Positions 7,771-15,628 of a DNA stretch of 44,392 nt are shown piece by piece (within the stretch, counting starts at the first letter, position 1; each line of letters starts with the position of its first letter). The notes beneath the pieces are model-generated. The model searched no databases. It saw nothing but the letters and a program-made list of their open reading frames with translations, and had not been told where the DNA came from. This DNA is from Candidatus Krumholzibacteriota bacterium (GTDB taxonomy: Bacteria; Krumholzibacteriota; Krumholzibacteriia; JAJRXK01): contig JAJDAC010000032.1 of assembly GCA_029262065.1 (NCBI GenBank), positions 1 to 44,392 of the forward strand. Direction: 5' to 3'. Both the position numbers and the translations under genes were made by a program.

Positions 7771-8742
7771 GTGTCGTCGGATGTGCGGTTCGATCATGTG
7801 GTCGAGCCGCTTCGCCTCCAGACCGATGTTGAAATCCTGACGGCGTCGTTCGCGGAACCCTTACCCGTCGCTGGTGCCGACGTGCACCGTCCGGGCATGG
7901 GTCTCATGGGCTACGTGGACGGCTTCCAAAGCAATCGGCTGCAGATATTCGGCGAGAGCGAAATCGGATACCTGGTATCGCTCGATGAGGAGGCCCGTCG
8001 CCGGGCCATCCGGCGCATCTTCGACCTGCACGTGCCGGGTGCTTTCGTCGCCATGGGGTTGGAGCTGCCGGCCGGATTTCTCGAAGAAGCCACCGCGTAC
8101 AACGTTCCCGTGGCGCGCAGCAGCCTTCCCACCGACGAACTCGATTACTTCGTGCGGGATATCCTGGCCGACCTGTTCGCGCCGCGTGACACCCTCCACG
8201 CGACCTTGGTCGACGTGTACGGTGTGGGGCTCCTGTTCACCGGACGAAGTGGTATTGGCAAGAGTGAAACCGCGCTGGATCTGATCGAGCGGGGTCATCG
8301 ACTCGTGGCCGACGACATGGTCACGGTGGTGCGTCGGTCGAACGACGTGCTGGTGGGAACGGGCCGCGAGCACTTGAACCACCTGCTCGAAATTCGCGGC
8401 GTGGGCATCGTTGACGTCATGCCCGTGTTTGGCGTGCGCGGTATCCGCATGCAGAAGCGCATCGAAGTAGAAGTGCGCCTTGAAGACTGGGACGAAGACA
8501 AGGAATACGACCGGCACGGTCTCGATCGCGAGGAAACGCGCATTCTCGACGTGGCCATTCCGCGGGCTACCGTCCCCATCTACCCGGGCAAGAACATCAC
8601 CGTGATCACCGAAGTGATCGCCCTCGATTTCATGCTCAAGACCTACGGTATCGATACGGCTCGTGATTTCAATCAGAAGCTCATTGAGACCATGGAGCGA
8701 TCTGGGCACACGGCGCGTTACCTGAAACACGACACCGAGTAA
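7771..8742 (+). CDS. hprK: HPr kinase/phosphorylase
   Basis: HprK phosphorylates HPr on Ser46 and reverses this with phosphate, linking PTS activity to energy state. The N-terminal domain contains a family-like VHRPGMGLMGYVDGF. The kinase domain has H143 ahead of Walker A GRSGIGKS (158-165), then RLVADDMV and the HprK signature EIRGVGIVDVMPVFG. The C-terminus carries the conserved PGKNITVITEVIALDF. Length is 323 residues, within the family range. GTG 7771 directly abuts the hpf stop. The target HPr, encoded about 2.4 kb downstream, keeps Ser46, so a working kinase-substrate pair is expected. Confidence 0.97.
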   Translation: MSSDVRFDHVVEPLRLQTDVEILTASFAEPLPVAGADVHRPGMGLMGYVDGFQSNRLQIFGESEIGYLVSLDEEARRRAIRRIFDLHVPGAFVAMGLELPAGFLEEATAYNVPVARSSLPTDELDYFVRDILADLFAPRDTLHATLVDVYGVGLLFTGRSGIGKSETALDLIERGHRLVADDMVTVVRRSNDVLVGTGREHLNHLLEIRGVGIVDVMPVFGVRGIRMQKRIEVEVRLEDWDEDKEYDRHGLDREETRILDVAIPRATVPIYPGKNITVITEVIALDFMLKTYGIDTARDFNQKLIETMERSGHTARYLKHDTE

Positions 8743-9137
8743 TGGATACCCCAATGCGTGCGCTACTGGTGACTCACGGTCGTTTGGGCGAAGTGCTCGT
8801 CGATAGTGCGCGCGCGGTGGCGCTGGAAGAAGCGCCGATCGAAGCCATGAGCAATGACGCGGCGTCGGCCGCGGCCATCCGCGCCGGTGTCGAAGAATGG
8901 TTGGGTCGCGAAGAAGGTCCTTGCCTCATACTGGTCGACGTTGGTGGCGGTAGCTGCGGTACCGCGGCGCGTCTGGCCGTTGGCGACCGTCGCGACGTCT
9001 GGATTCTTGGCGGAGTGAACCTTCCCATGGTTCTCACATTCGTTTCCAGCTACGCCAACCTTGCCCCGCAGGAGTTGGTGACCAAGATGCTTGATCGCGC
9101 CTTGAACGCGGTGGGACTGCTGGGATCGCACCGGTGA
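8742..9137 (+). CDS. PTS mannose-family EIIA component
   Basis: An EIIA-Man type domain that accepts phosphate from HPr and passes it to EIIB. The N-terminal beta strand ending in LLVTHGRLGEVL places the phospho-acceptor His at residue 12, as in ManX. LILVDVGGGSCGTAARL matches the loop after strand two, and LGGVNLPMVLTFVS matches the family's GxNLPM segment. Length is 131 residues, a single domain, so it is not fused to EIIB. ATG 8742 overlaps the hprK stop by one base; an in-frame ATG at 8754 is an alternative. The sugar cannot be inferred from this subunit. Confidence 0.92.
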   Translation: MDTPMRALLVTHGRLGEVLVDSARAVALEEAPIEAMSNDAASAAAIRAGVEEWLGREEGPCLILVDVGGGSCGTAARLAVGDRRDVWILGGVNLPMVLTFVSSYANLAPQELVTKMLDRALNAVGLLGSHR

Positions 9138-9616
9138 ACCTGCGGCAGGTTCGCATCGACGATCGACTGATCCACGGCCAGGTGGTGGTGGGGTGTTGCG
9201 GTCCATTGGGCGTGCGCCGACTCATTCTATGCAACGATGAAGTGGCGGCCGATGAACTGCATTCGCAGATCTACGAGTCGGCGGTCCCTTCTGAGATCGC
9301 CGTGCTGATCCTGAACCTGGCCGATTGTTTGAACTACCTGCAGACGAGTGACGACGTGCCCGCGATGTTGGTGGTGGGTAGCCCCGCCGACGTACGTTGG
9401 CTTGTCGACAATGACTTTGCCCCGCGGCAGGTGGTCGTGGGCGGCCTACACTACGGACCGGGGCGCAACGTGGAAATGTGGCCGGGAGTATTCGTGGGCG
9501 ATCGCGATCGCGAAGACTTGACCGCGATGATGGAACGCGGTGTCGGCGTCGTGGTGCAGGCGGTGCCGGCGATGGGCGCGATCGATGCTGGCCCCGCCCT
9601 GAAAGACGCCGGTTGA
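9134..9616 (+). CDS. PTS mannose/fructose/sorbose-family EIIB component
   Basis: This cytoplasmic EIIB phosphorylates the incoming sugar at the EIIC/EIID channel. The N-terminus NLRQVRIDDRLIHGQV is the family hallmark, with the phosphorylated His at residue 14. VVGGLHYGPGRN corresponds to the conserved later loop (often NxGxxxxR). Length is 160 residues, as expected. GTG 9134 overlaps the EIIA stop by four bases and the stop overlaps the EIIC ATG, so EIIA to EIID are very tightly coupled. The later segment VVVQAVPAMGAIDAGPAL also fits the family. Confidence 0.92.
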   Translation: MNLRQVRIDDRLIHGQVVVGCCGPLGVRRLILCNDEVAADELHSQIYESAVPSEIAVLILNLADCLNYLQTSDDVPAMLVVGSPADVRWLVDNDFAPRQVVVGGLHYGPGRNVEMWPGVFVGDRDREDLTAMMERGVGVVVQAVPAMGAIDAGPALKDAG

Positions 9617-10326
9617 TGGAACTCGACTTTCTTCCGCTCCTGATCGCTGCCACTCTGGGGGCGTTGGCCGGCGGTGATCGAACTGCGTTTGGTCAGACGC
9701 TTCTGGCCCATCCGATCGTGGCCGGTAGCCTGGCGGGTTGGTGCGCGGGGGCGTCGGGACCGGGCGTGTGGCTGGCGCTGGGAATCACCTGTATCGCCGC
9801 CGCGCGCGTACCGGTGGGCGAGGCCCGCGTGCGGGATTGGACGTCCGCGGCGATTGTGGGGCCTTTCGTGGCGGGCGAAGCCGCCTGGACCTGGGGTTTT
9901 GCCCTGTTGCTGGCGTCGGTCGTCGCCAGCGCGGGTGGCCGTGCGATCGAGGCGGTCCGCGAACTGGCTCGGCGCCGGGACCTGCGTCTCGAGGCGGCGG
10001 TGGACGCGGGAGATCTGCGCGCGCTGGAGCGGACCCATACGGGCCTGGTGGTGGCCCATTTCGTCCGTGGCGGCCTTGTGACCCTGGCTGCGGTACTCGT
10101 GGGCCGGGCGTGCCTGGCCTGGATCTCACCCCGAGTGGACCCGGCGACTGGCCAGATCCTGGCTTTTATCTGGTGGCTGACGCCGGCCATGGGCTTGCCT
10201 ATACTCTTGCGCTTTCAACTCTCCGTGGGATCGTCCACGCGGAACCTCCTGAAGTGGCTGGCCGGGGGAGCCGTGACCGCCACCCTGGCGTGGCAGTTGT
10301 CGGAGCGACTGGTGGCCCCGATATGA
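9616..10326 (+). CDS. PTS mannose-family EIIC membrane component
   Basis: EIIC-Man type membrane protein, part of the sugar channel with EIID. From ATG 9616 (overlapping the EIIB stop by one base) the N-terminus is hydrophobic, followed by DRTAFGQTLLAHPIVAGSLA, a close match to the family's GQ...RPIVAGPL segment. Several further hydrophobic helices follow (about residues 45-65, 75-105, 145-165 and 175-215). Length is 236 residues, slightly short for the family. The open frame extends back to 9478, but that part is overlap with EIIB. The stop overlaps the EIID ATG (ATGA). Confidence 0.88.
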   Translation: MELDFLPLLIAATLGALAGGDRTAFGQTLLAHPIVAGSLAGWCAGASGPGVWLALGITCIAAARVPVGEARVRDWTSAAIVGPFVAGEAAWTWGFALLLASVVASAGGRAIEAVRELARRRDLRLEAAVDAGDLRALERTHTGLVVAHFVRGGLVTLAAVLVGRACLAWISPRVDPATGQILAFIWWLTPAMGLPILLRFQLSVGSSTRNLLKWLAGGAVTATLAWQLSERLVAPI

Positions 10327-11075
10327 CCACCCGTCGACGCTCGGCCACGGCAAGCTGGTGGCGACTCTGGACGATCCAGGGGAGCTGGAATCGTCAGAAC
10401 ATGCAGAACCTGGCGTGGCTGGTCGCCGTCTCACCGTGGCTGCGCGATCGGACCACCGGAGAACAGCGCGGGCCCTGGCTACGGCGCTACCGCGGGTTCT
10501 TCAATACAAACCCGTATCTGGCGCCGTTGCTGGTTGGGTTTGTTCAGCGGTTCGAAGACGAGGGAAGAGCGACCGCGGCCCCGGCCCTGGTGACGGGTCT
10601 GAGTCGAACGCTGGGCTCGCTTGGTGATGGCCTGACGTGGACGGGAGCTCGCCCGGCGTTCGCGTTGGTCGCCGCGATTGGCGCGGTGATCTTGGGTGCC
10701 TGGTTCGTTCTGATTCCGTGGCTGATCTTTCTGGTCGCTCAGGGCTGGACTCGATCCTGGGCGTTGCGCGTGGGATACGATCGCGCGTTGGACATAGGCG
10801 CGGCTCTCGCTTCGCTGCCGATCCATCGGGTCACCGCCGCGTTTCAAGCCGCGGCGGCGGCGGCAGTGGGAGCCCTGATCGTGACGGTAATGGTGGCGGC
10901 ACCGGATCGGCTTTCGGGAGCGGTCGGAGAGAAACCGATCTGGGTTTGGTTGGTGGGTTCGGTGGCGGTCGGGATCGTCGTGGCCGAGTTGGCGTCGCGG
11001 CGCCGGCTGGACCCAACGTGGATTCCCTGGAGTGCCGCCGTCGGCTTGTCGTTGGCGTATCGCCTACTTGCATAG
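10323..11075 (+). CDS. PTS mannose-family EIID membrane component
   Basis: EIID partner of EIIC. The N-terminal QGSWNRQNMQNLAWLVAVSP and GFFNTNPYLAPLLVGFVQRF are typical EIID landmarks, matching the family's QxSWNxxxMQ and FFNTxPYxA. Transmembrane segments follow at about residues 115-145, 180-200 and 210-250. Length is 250 residues, a little shorter than E. coli ManZ. ATG 10323 overlaps the EIIC stop. The upstream open frame from 9738 is a shadow of EIIC. Presence of EIIC and EIID makes this a real transport PTS rather than a regulatory-only set. Confidence 0.88.
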   Translation: MTTRRRSATASWWRLWTIQGSWNRQNMQNLAWLVAVSPWLRDRTTGEQRGPWLRRYRGFFNTNPYLAPLLVGFVQRFEDEGRATAAPALVTGLSRTLGSLGDGLTWTGARPAFALVAAIGAVILGAWFVLIPWLIFLVAQGWTRSWALRVGYDRALDIGAALASLPIHRVTAAFQAAAAAAVGALIVTVMVAAPDRLSGAVGEKPIWVWLVGSVAVGIVVAELASRRRLDPTWIPWSAAVGLSLAYRLLA

Positions 11076-11106
11076 ACATCTAGAGAGTACCGAGGAGAGA
11101 GTTCAG

Positions 11107-11397
11107 ATGCCCCAGCGTACGGCCCGAGTTGGAGATCCCGTTGGCCTGCACTTGCGTGCCGCCAGTCGCATTGTTCAACTTGCCAAGCAGTTCGATTGCG
11201 AGATTCACATCGAGTACGAAGGCGCGCAGGCCAACGCCAAGAGTATTCTGGGTCTGGCTTCTCTGGTCGCTCGCCATCAAGAGCCGCTGCAGTTGATCGT
11301 GGAAGGGCCCGACGAAGAAGCCGCGCTGGACGCATTGGTGGACCTTATCGAAGTGGGTTTGGCCAGCGAACCCAATAAGCCCACGGGCCAGAGCTGA
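11107..11397 (+). CDS. ptsH: Phosphocarrier protein HPr
   Basis: HPr carries phosphate from enzyme I to EIIA. The active site GLHLRAAS puts the phospho-His at residue 15, and the regulatory serine is exactly at residue 46 in NAKSILGL. Both sites being intact means it can be phosphorylated by EI and by HprK. ATG 11107 is preceded by GAGGAGAGAG and gives 96 residues, slightly longer than the usual 85-90 because of a short polar C-terminal tail. It lies 31 bases after EIID and 16 before ptsI. Confidence 0.96.
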   Translation: MPQRTARVGDPVGLHLRAASRIVQLAKQFDCEIHIEYEGAQANAKSILGLASLVARHQEPLQLIVEGPDEEAALDALVDLIEVGLASEPNKPTGQS

Positions 11398-11413
11398 GGA
11401 GCCCCAAACGCTC

Positions 11414-13159
11414 ATGCAGCCATACCACGGCATCAGTGCTTCCGATGGGATCGCCATTGGCCCCGCCTTCGTGTGGCGCAAGTCGGCCCGCCGCGTCGAC
11501 GGCCGCAAGCGTCGGCGCGGTTCGGCGCGGGAAGAACTGGCTCAACTCGAAAGCGCGATCGAAAGCACCGGTCGCGAGCTGGGCGCTTTGCGCGAGCAAC
11601 TGTTGCAGAAGCTCGGTCCAGACCAAGCGTCCATTCTGGACGCCCAACTGTTGATTCTGGAAGACGAAGATTTCCTGACCGAGGTACGGGCCGGAATCGA
11701 CGCGGAGGGTCTGTCGGCGGCGGCCAGCTTCGCACGTGCCATGGCCGAGGCCCTGATTCCCCTGAATCTCAGTGGTGACGGGTTGTTCCAGGAACGCATG
11801 TCGGATTTCCGCGACCTCGAGCAGCGCGTGCTGCGTGCGTTGGCGGGCGAACCAGATCCCACGCCCGAGTTGGACGAGCCGCACGTTCTGATAGCGTCCC
11901 AGCTCACGCCCAGTGAAACGGCTGGCCTGGACATATCGAAGGTTCTTGGTTTCTGCTTGGAAGAAGGTGGGACTACCAGTCACGTGGCCATCATGGCCCG
12001 CAGCCTGGGGGTGCCCGCGGTGGTTGGACTGCGCGGAGCCACGCGCAATATTCCCTCGGGAACCTCCTGCGCGGTCGACGGAACCCTTGGTGTCGTGCAC
12101 GTGGACCCGACGCTCGAAACCCTTCATCGGTTCGAAGCCCGCATCCGACGTCGTCGCAAGGTCGAAGAGCAGCTTCTGAACCTGAAGGACTACCCGGCCG
12201 AGACCCCCGACGGCCGCAAGATCGTTCTTTCGGTGAACGTGGACCTTCCGTTCGAGATCGATCTTGCCCTCGAAAGTGGTGCGCGCGGAATTGGTTTGTT
12301 GCGCACCGAGTACTTCTACTTTCAAAGCACAAACATTCCCGGCGAAGACGAACAGGTCGCCGCGTACACCCGGGTGATCGAACGCGCTCGCGGAGAGTCG
12401 GTCATCTTCCGCGCGCTCGACGTGGGTGGCGACAAGCTGATCTCTTCGATGGGTGGCTATCGTGAGTACAACCCGTTCCTGGGCTTGCGAGGCACGCGGT
12501 TTCTTCTGTCCAACCCGGAGTTGTTGAGGACCCAGTTGCGGGCCTTGTACCGCTCCAGCAGCGCGGGTCCCATGAAGATCATGTTTCCCATGATCACCGG
12601 CGTCGAAGAGTTGCGGGCGCTGAATGTTCATGGCCGTGAGGTGCGGGAGGAACTCACGAAGGAAGGCCACACCTTCGATGCGGAGTTGGAGGTCGGCATC
12701 ATGATCGAGACCCCGTCAGCCGTGGCCTTGGCGCCCGAGCTGGCCGCTGATTGCGACTTCTTCAGCATTGGCACCAACGATCTCACGCAGTACGTCCTGG
12801 CCGTCGATCGGGGCAATCCCAAGGTCGCGCATCTCTACCGAAGCCAGCACCCGGCCGTGCTGCGCGCTATCCGCGACACGGTGAAGGCGGCTCACGACAA
12901 CGACATATGGGTGGGGCTGTGTGGCGAAATGGGCAGCAACCCGATCTTCGCGGTGCTGCTGGTCGGACTTGGTATTGACGAACTAAGCACCCACGCGGCC
13001 GCGGTCCCGGCCATCAAGAAGGTCATCCGCACGATCCCCTACGATCAGGCTCGCGCCTGGGCCGACGAGGCCCTGTCCCTTTCCACTTCCGACGAAGTCG
13101 ACGCATTCTTGAAAGCCCGCGCACATGAGAGGTTGCGAGACTTTCTGGACATGGACTGA
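11414..13159 (+). CDS. ptsI: PTS enzyme I (phosphoenolpyruvate-protein phosphotransferase)
   Basis: Enzyme I takes phosphate from phosphoenolpyruvate and gives it to HPr. The 581-residue protein is full length. The swivelling domain has the active-site GGTTSHVAIMARSLGVPAVV with His190. The C-terminal PEP-binding barrel shows GIGLLRTEYFY, FRALDVGGDK, MIETPSAVALAPELA, FFSIGTNDLTQYVLAVDR and the catalytic Cys in WVGLCGEMGSNP. There is no N-terminal GAF or other sensory domain, so it is a canonical sugar-type EI rather than the nitrogen-type PtsP. It closes the PTS block, which is followed by the sugar-phosphate isomerase. Confidence 0.97.
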   Translation: MQPYHGISASDGIAIGPAFVWRKSARRVDGRKRRRGSAREELAQLESAIESTGRELGALREQLLQKLGPDQASILDAQLLILEDEDFLTEVRAGIDAEGLSAAASFARAMAEALIPLNLSGDGLFQERMSDFRDLEQRVLRALAGEPDPTPELDEPHVLIASQLTPSETAGLDISKVLGFCLEEGGTTSHVAIMARSLGVPAVVGLRGATRNIPSGTSCAVDGTLGVVHVDPTLETLHRFEARIRRRRKVEEQLLNLKDYPAETPDGRKIVLSVNVDLPFEIDLALESGARGIGLLRTEYFYFQSTNIPGEDEQVAAYTRVIERARGESVIFRALDVGGDKLISSMGGYREYNPFLGLRGTRFLLSNPELLRTQLRALYRSSSAGPMKIMFPMITGVEELRALNVHGREVREELTKEGHTFDAELEVGIMIETPSAVALAPELAADCDFFSIGTNDLTQYVLAVDRGNPKVAHLYRSQHPAVLRAIRDTVKAAHDNDIWVGLCGEMGSNPIFAVLLVGLGIDELSTHAAAVPAIKKVIRTIPYDQARAWADEALSLSTSDEVDAFLKARAHERLRDFLDMD

Positions 13160-13202
13160 GGGGTGGGGTATTCCCGATGGCTCAACCAACCATGGAGCTG
13201 GA

Positions 13203-14243
13203 ATGAATCAACATGCCAAGCTCGCGGAGCAGATGTTGGCGTTGGTCGCTGATCTGCCCGAGCAACTTCAGGGCTCCGCCGAGCTGCTCGATGCGGCGTC
13301 CTTGCCCCGCCTTGAGGGTGTGCGTCGCGTCGTCGTTTCGGGTATGGGTGGCAGCGCGGCGGCGGCGGCGCTGGCCCAGGGTGTCGCCGGTCACGATTCC
13401 GTGGCCATCGATGTCAACCGTACCTACTCGCTTCCTGGAAGTGTCGACGAACGCACTTTGCTGGTGTTCAGCAGCTATTCAGGCGAGACCGAGGAAACGC
13501 TCTCCTGCTATGAAGATGCGCGAGTACGGTTCGCCGACGTGCCGCGCGTCGTGGTCAGCTCGGGCGGTACGTTGTCCGCCCTGGCCGCGGGAGATGGCGT
13601 TCCGCGCGTAGCGCTCCCGGGCGGCTTGCCGCCACGAGCCTCACTTGGATACGGAGTAGGAGTACTGTTTGGCCTCCTGGATCGTCTGGGTGCGTGTCCC
13701 GGTTTGGCCGACGGCATCGCTGAGACGGTGACCGCGCTGAGAGCCGGTAACGAACGGTTCTCTCCCGATCGACCCCAAGCCGAGAATCCGGCGAGGCAAT
13801 TGGCCTCGTTGTTGTACGGGAAGTTTGCTCTCTTATACGCAAGCGATGGCCTGACCGCCGCGGCGGCCAACCGCACGCGCGCTCAGATCAACGAGAACGC
13901 CAAGGCACTGGCCGCGGTTGCTTTGCTGCCGGAGTTGAACCACAACGAAGTGGTGGGCTGGGAGGCCACGGGCGTGCGCGACGGCCTGGTGGTGGTCGCG
14001 TTCCAGGATGGCCAGGATCACCCCCGCGTGCGTCGCCGGTTCGAGGCCACGCGGAAAGTCCTGGGCGATCGGGTTCCCCATTGGGAGACCGTCAACGCGG
14101 ATGGCGAAAGCCGACTGGCTCGGGTCATGAGCCTGGTGCAGTTCGGCGACTACCTGTCGGTCTACATGGCTATTGAGGGCAACATCGATCCCATGGGTGT
14201 CGAGCTCATCGACCGCTTGAAGGATCTCCTGGGCAAGTCCTAG
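13203..14243 (+). CDS. Bifunctional phosphoglucose/phosphomannose isomerase (SIS family)
   Basis: A member of the short PGI/PMI family known mainly from archaea and some bacteria, which interconverts fructose-6-P with glucose-6-P or mannose-6-P. Visible SIS motifs are [27 protein letters not shown] and [12 protein letters not shown]; the C-terminal half has [12 protein letters not shown], the family's catalytic Glu/His region. Length is 346 residues, normal. ATG 13203 has GGAG upstream; the open frame continues to 13125 but overlaps ptsI. It lies 43 bases after ptsI, so imported PTS sugar phosphates could enter glycolysis directly through this enzyme. Confidence 0.9.
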   Translation: MNQHAKLAEQMLALVADLPEQLQGSAELLDAASLPRLEGVRRVVVSGMGGSAAAAALAQGVAGHDSVAIDVNRTYSLPGSVDERTLLVFSSYSGETEETLSCYEDARVRFADVPRVVVSSGGTLSALAAGDGVPRVALPGGLPPRASLGYGVGVLFGLLDRLGACPGLADGIAETVTALRAGNERFSPDRPQAENPARQLASLLYGKFALLYASDGLTAAAANRTRAQINENAKALAAVALLPELNHNEVVGWEATGVRDGLVVVAFQDGQDHPRVRRRFEATRKVLGDRVPHWETVNADGESRLARVMSLVQFGDYLSVYMAIEGNIDPMGVELIDRLKDLLGKS

Positions 14244-14269
14244 GCGAAAATTCCCTATTTCCCCCCAGG

Positions 14270-14287
14270 TCCGACCCCTGGGTCGGG
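14270..14287 (+). other. Hairpin between the isomerase gene and metK
   Basis: TCCGACC... can pair with ...GGTCGGG around a CCTG tetraloop (stem of six perfect pairs plus a wobble). A competing hairpin CCCAGG/CCTGGG overlaps it. No T-run follows, so it is at best a factor-dependent or weak terminator for the PTS operon just upstream of the metK promoter. Confidence 0.35.
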
Positions 14288-14290
14288 TCA

Positions 14291-14319
14291 TTGCGCCGGC
14301 GTACCCCATCTGCTAGCTT
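14291..14319 (+). promoter_or_regulatory. Putative metK promoter (TTG-N-TAGCTT type)
   Basis: TTGCGC (14291-14296), 17 bases, TAGCTT (14314-14319), about 50 bases before the metK ATG. The same -10 hexamer with a TTG-starting -35 box at 17-18 bases occurs before rpsO, the PKD lipoprotein gene and the deacetylase-like gene. The expected leader is about 42 bases, too short for a SAM riboswitch. Confidence 0.55.
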
Positions 14320-14368
14320 GTGGGGCCTTATTCGCGTCCATTTTCTTCAGCTCCAGGAGCTCATTGCA

Positions 14369-15532
14369 ATGTCGGACAAGCATCTGTTCACGTCCGAATC
14401 GGTAACCGAGGGACATCCCGACAAGGTAGCCGATGCCGTCAGCGATTCCGTGGTCGATGCCATTCTGGCCAACGATCCCAACGGTCGCGTGGCGTGCGAA
14501 ACCTTGGTCACCACGGGGCTGGCGATGGTGGCGGGAGAAATCACCACCTCGGTCTACGTGGACATTCCGAAGTTGGTACGCGACGCGATCAAGGATATTG
14601 GTTACACCGATGCGGCGTACGGTTTCGACTACGAAACGTGCGCGGTTCTGACGTCGATCGACGAGCAGTCGCCCGACATCGCCATGGGCGTCGACCGCGA
14701 TGAGCCGGCCCAACAGGGTGCCGGCGATCAGGGACTCATGTTCGGCTTCGCGACCAACGAGTCGGCGCAGTACATGCCCATGCCCATTCATCTGGCGCAT
14801 CGAATGGCCGAGCTATTGGCCGCCGTGCGCAAGGATAACTCGTTGCCCTACCTGCGTCCCGACGGCAAGACCCAGGTCACGGTAGAGTACGAGAACGGCA
14901 AGCCGGTTCGTGTCGATACCGTGGTCGTCTCGACCCAGCACGACGCCGAAGTCACCCTGGAGCAGATCCAGAAGGATCTGAAAGCCAAGGTCGCGCAACC
15001 GGTACTGGCCGACTCCGGCCTCGATGTTTCCAACGTGCGTTACTACATCAATCCCACCGGTCGCTTCGTCATGGGCGGACCGCAGGCCGACGCGGGCCTC
15101 ACCGGTCGCAAGATCATCGTGGACACCTACGGTGGCATGGGACGTCACGGCGGCGGCGCCTTCAGTGGCAAGGATCCCAGCAAGGTCGATCGTTCGGCTT
15201 CGTACGCGGCCCGTCACGTGGCCAAGAACCTGGTCGCGGCCGGCTGCGCCGACCGCATCGAAGTACAGCTGGCGTACGCCATTGGCGTGGCCCAGCCGGT
15301 ATCGGTGCGGGTCGACACGTTCGGCACCGAGAAGACCGACCCCGCCAAGATCAGCGACGCCGTAAAAGAACTGTGGGACCTCACTCCCGCGGGCATCATC
15401 TCCAGCCTGGATCTGCGTCGCGGAATATTCCGGCCCACATCGGCCTACGGTCACTTCGGTCGTACCGGTGACACGTTCACCTGGGAGAAGCTCGACCGCG
15501 TTGACGACGTGAAGCGTCAGTTGGGCCTGTAA
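14369..15532 (+). CDS. metK: S-adenosylmethionine synthase
   Basis: MetK makes S-adenosylmethionine from methionine and ATP. The N-terminus has [20 protein letters not shown] with the catalytic His. [16 protein letters not shown] is the methionine-loop signature, and [20 protein letters not shown] is the family's P-loop-like signature. Length is 387 residues, as expected. ATG 14369 has AGGAG a few bases upstream; the frame extends to 14291 but that part is the promoter. It is a monocistronic unit, with its own promoter and a strong terminator after the stop. Confidence 0.97.
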   Translation: MSDKHLFTSESVTEGHPDKVADAVSDSVVDAILANDPNGRVACETLVTTGLAMVAGEITTSVYVDIPKLVRDAIKDIGYTDAAYGFDYETCAVLTSIDEQSPDIAMGVDRDEPAQQGAGDQGLMFGFATNESAQYMPMPIHLAHRMAELLAAVRKDNSLPYLRPDGKTQVTVEYENGKPVRVDTVVVSTQHDAEVTLEQIQKDLKAKVAQPVLADSGLDVSNVRYYINPTGRFVMGGPQADAGLTGRKIIVDTYGGMGRHGGGAFSGKDPSKVDRSASYAARHVAKNLVAAGCADRIEVQLAYAIGVAQPVSVRVDTFGTEKTDPAKISDAVKELWDLTPAGIISSLDLRRGIFRPTSAYGHFGRTGDTFTWEKLDRVDDVKRQLGL

Positions 15533-15568
15533 GGCGCCAGCAACTGTAGTTTGCAGGGTCAAAGAAGC

Positions 15569-15604
15569 GAGGCCCTCTCCGTACGGAGGGGGCCTCTTTT
15601 TCTT
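15569..15604 (+). terminator. Intrinsic terminator after metK (probably bidirectional)
   Basis: GAGGCCCTCTCCG (15569-15581) pairs with CGGAGGGGGCCTC (15584-15596): 13 pairs including one wobble, then TTTTTCTT. It sits 36 bases after the metK stop and 24 bases beyond the stop of the convergent PKD gene. Read on the minus strand it is followed by GCTTCTTT, so it may stop both transcripts. Confidence 0.93.
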
Positions 15605-15628
15605 GTCGCGAGTTGTTGGGGCGGCCCG

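Noticed and set aside
11345-12670. A 441-codon minus-strand open frame opposite ptsI
   Set aside because: Covers enzyme I in antisense, including its active site region; shadow frame.
14320-14368. Possible SAM riboswitch upstream of metK
   Set aside because: The predicted leader is only about 42 bases and has no multi-helix structure of a SAM riboswitch.
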